Assembly (NCBI GenBank): GCA_029975915.1
Contig: JARKOC010000125.1
Coordinates: 1-64,000 of the forward strand
Source: Bryobacteraceae bacterium
GTDB lineage: Bacteria > Acidobacteriota > Terriglobia > Bryobacterales > Bryobacteraceae
DNA: 64,000 bases
Reading direction: 5' to 3'
Shown here: piece by piece, positions 63,405 through 64,000 of the stretch
Layout of the letters: every line of letters starts with the position of its first letter
Numbering within the stretch: the stretch's first letter is position 1
Program-made: the position numbers and the translations under genes
The notes under the pieces: generated by a model
What the model was told of the DNA's origin: nothing
What the model saw: the letters and a program-made list of their open reading frames with translations, nothing else
Database searches by the model: none

Positions 63405-64000
63405 CTAATAGAATGAGAGCGGATTCCGCCGAACTTCGAGGGGGAACCGGACCACGCATCCTCGGCGCTGGGATTCGAAAGCCGCCACCACCATCTCGGT
63501 TGCGATTCTTGCTTCCCGGAGATTCGCCACCGGCTGCCGATCTTCTTCAACCGCGGAGATCAGATCCTTCACGGCCAGTATGTTGCCGCCGGCCAAACCA
63601 TCATTCTTCAGGGGTTCCGGCACTCCTACCCCGGCCGAACTGATGGGGATCCAGGGCTTGCCGGTCCGTCCGGGCACCCATAGCGGATCGGGCAGAAAGA
63701 ACATCTCTGGGAGGTGCCCTGTATCGAATGCTTGCACGATACCTTCCGTTCCGAAGATCTGGAAACCAAAGCGTGATGGCGGTTTTGCCGCATTCTTCAA
63801 TGAATCCCAGTACGCCATGGCTCCACCAGTCAGCCGGTACATGGCATGGATCTCGTCGCCGGCGAGAAGATCTATGCCCTCGGCCCCTTCAGCGATGTCG
63901 TCTTGCCGGATCGGTCTTCCCTCCTTGAACACGCGCGCGAAGCACCACTCAGGCGCCCCGCCAAGCACCGTGATGAGGTTGAACATGTGGGGACCGAGAA
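63405..64000 (-). CDS. Gfo/Idh/MocA-family oxidoreductase, C-terminal part (cut by window edge)
   Basis: The frame runs off the right end of the window; the internal Met at 63986 is not the start, because the in-frame codons before it (SVPH) fit the family's PHMFNL turn. The visible part is the C-terminal substrate domain: MYRLTGGAMAYWDSL, FGFQIFGTEGIVQAFDTGH, DLISAVEEDRQPVANLREARIATEMVVAAFES. The N-terminal Rossmann domain lies outside. It is convergent with the DUF1080 gene. Confidence 0.85.
   Translation of the reverse strand, partial: LGPHMFNLITVLGGAPEWCFARVFKEGRPIRQDDIAEGAEGIDLLAGDEIHAMYRLTGGAMAYWDSLKNAAKPPSRFGFQIFGTEGIVQAFDTGHLPEMFFLPDPLWVPGRTGKPWIPISSAGVGVPEPLKNDGLAGGNILAVKDLISAVEEDRQPVANLREARIATEMVVAAFESQRRGCVVRFPLEVRRNPLSFY

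Overview
This 64 kb window is a GC-rich bacterial chromosome segment. The content suggests a soil Acidobacteriota of the Solibacter/Bryobacter group: Tat-exported sulfatase and Gfo/Idh/MocA proteins, a DUF1080 protein, hopanoid genes, VCBS/TPR secreted proteins, and an ORF with the TGPRTP..KARSSRNALKHGL signature. That assignment is an inference from gene content; no rRNA is present.

Positions 1-7154 are an accessory, defence-type region that stops at the 3' end of a tRNA-Pro(GGG) gene. It holds the right part of an IS21-family element, a TOTE-type primase-helicase gene broken by that IS and by an in-frame TAG, an overlapping AbiEi/AbiEii type IV toxin-antitoxin pair, a truncated AbrB/MazE-like antitoxin, two small unknown ORFs, and a ThuA-like domain fused to a TIR domain (5767-6849). 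The ThuA-TIR fusion is my best candidate for an undescribed system.

Positions 7155-24452 hold a sulfatase, NADP glutamate dehydrogenase, a large receiver-like/PEP-synthase-like protein, a three-gene set (cupredoxin-polyferredoxin membrane protein, VCBS propeller, TPR protein), a secreted glycosidase-like protein, an unknown hydrophobic protein and isocitrate dehydrogenase. Positions 24752-33567 hold a DinB-like protein, a B12/radical-SAM protein, hpnJ - two EmrE-like genes - hpnI (hopanoid side-chain decoration), and cysD-cysN-cysH (assimilatory sulfate reduction).

Positions 33666-41160 hold a helical lipoprotein candidate, an IclR regulator, a divergent pair made of a PurF-like protein without its glutaminase cysteine and a GuaA-like ATP-pyrophosphatase without its glutaminase domain, then rplU-rpmA-obgE and small proteins (coiled coil, PilZ, Spy-like). 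Positions 41222-52776 hold lactate permease, a glycosyltransferase/MscS-like pair, an UvrD helicase with an exonuclease inserted in it, an amidase, a double alpha/beta hydrolase and xseA. Positions 52896-64000 hold two divergent glutamine synthetases, a GntR regulator, a small HTH protein, a hydroxyisobutyrate-dehydrogenase-like enzyme, dxr-rseP, and Gfo/Idh/MocA and DUF1080 genes.

All functions are read from sequence and remembered family features; no database search was run.
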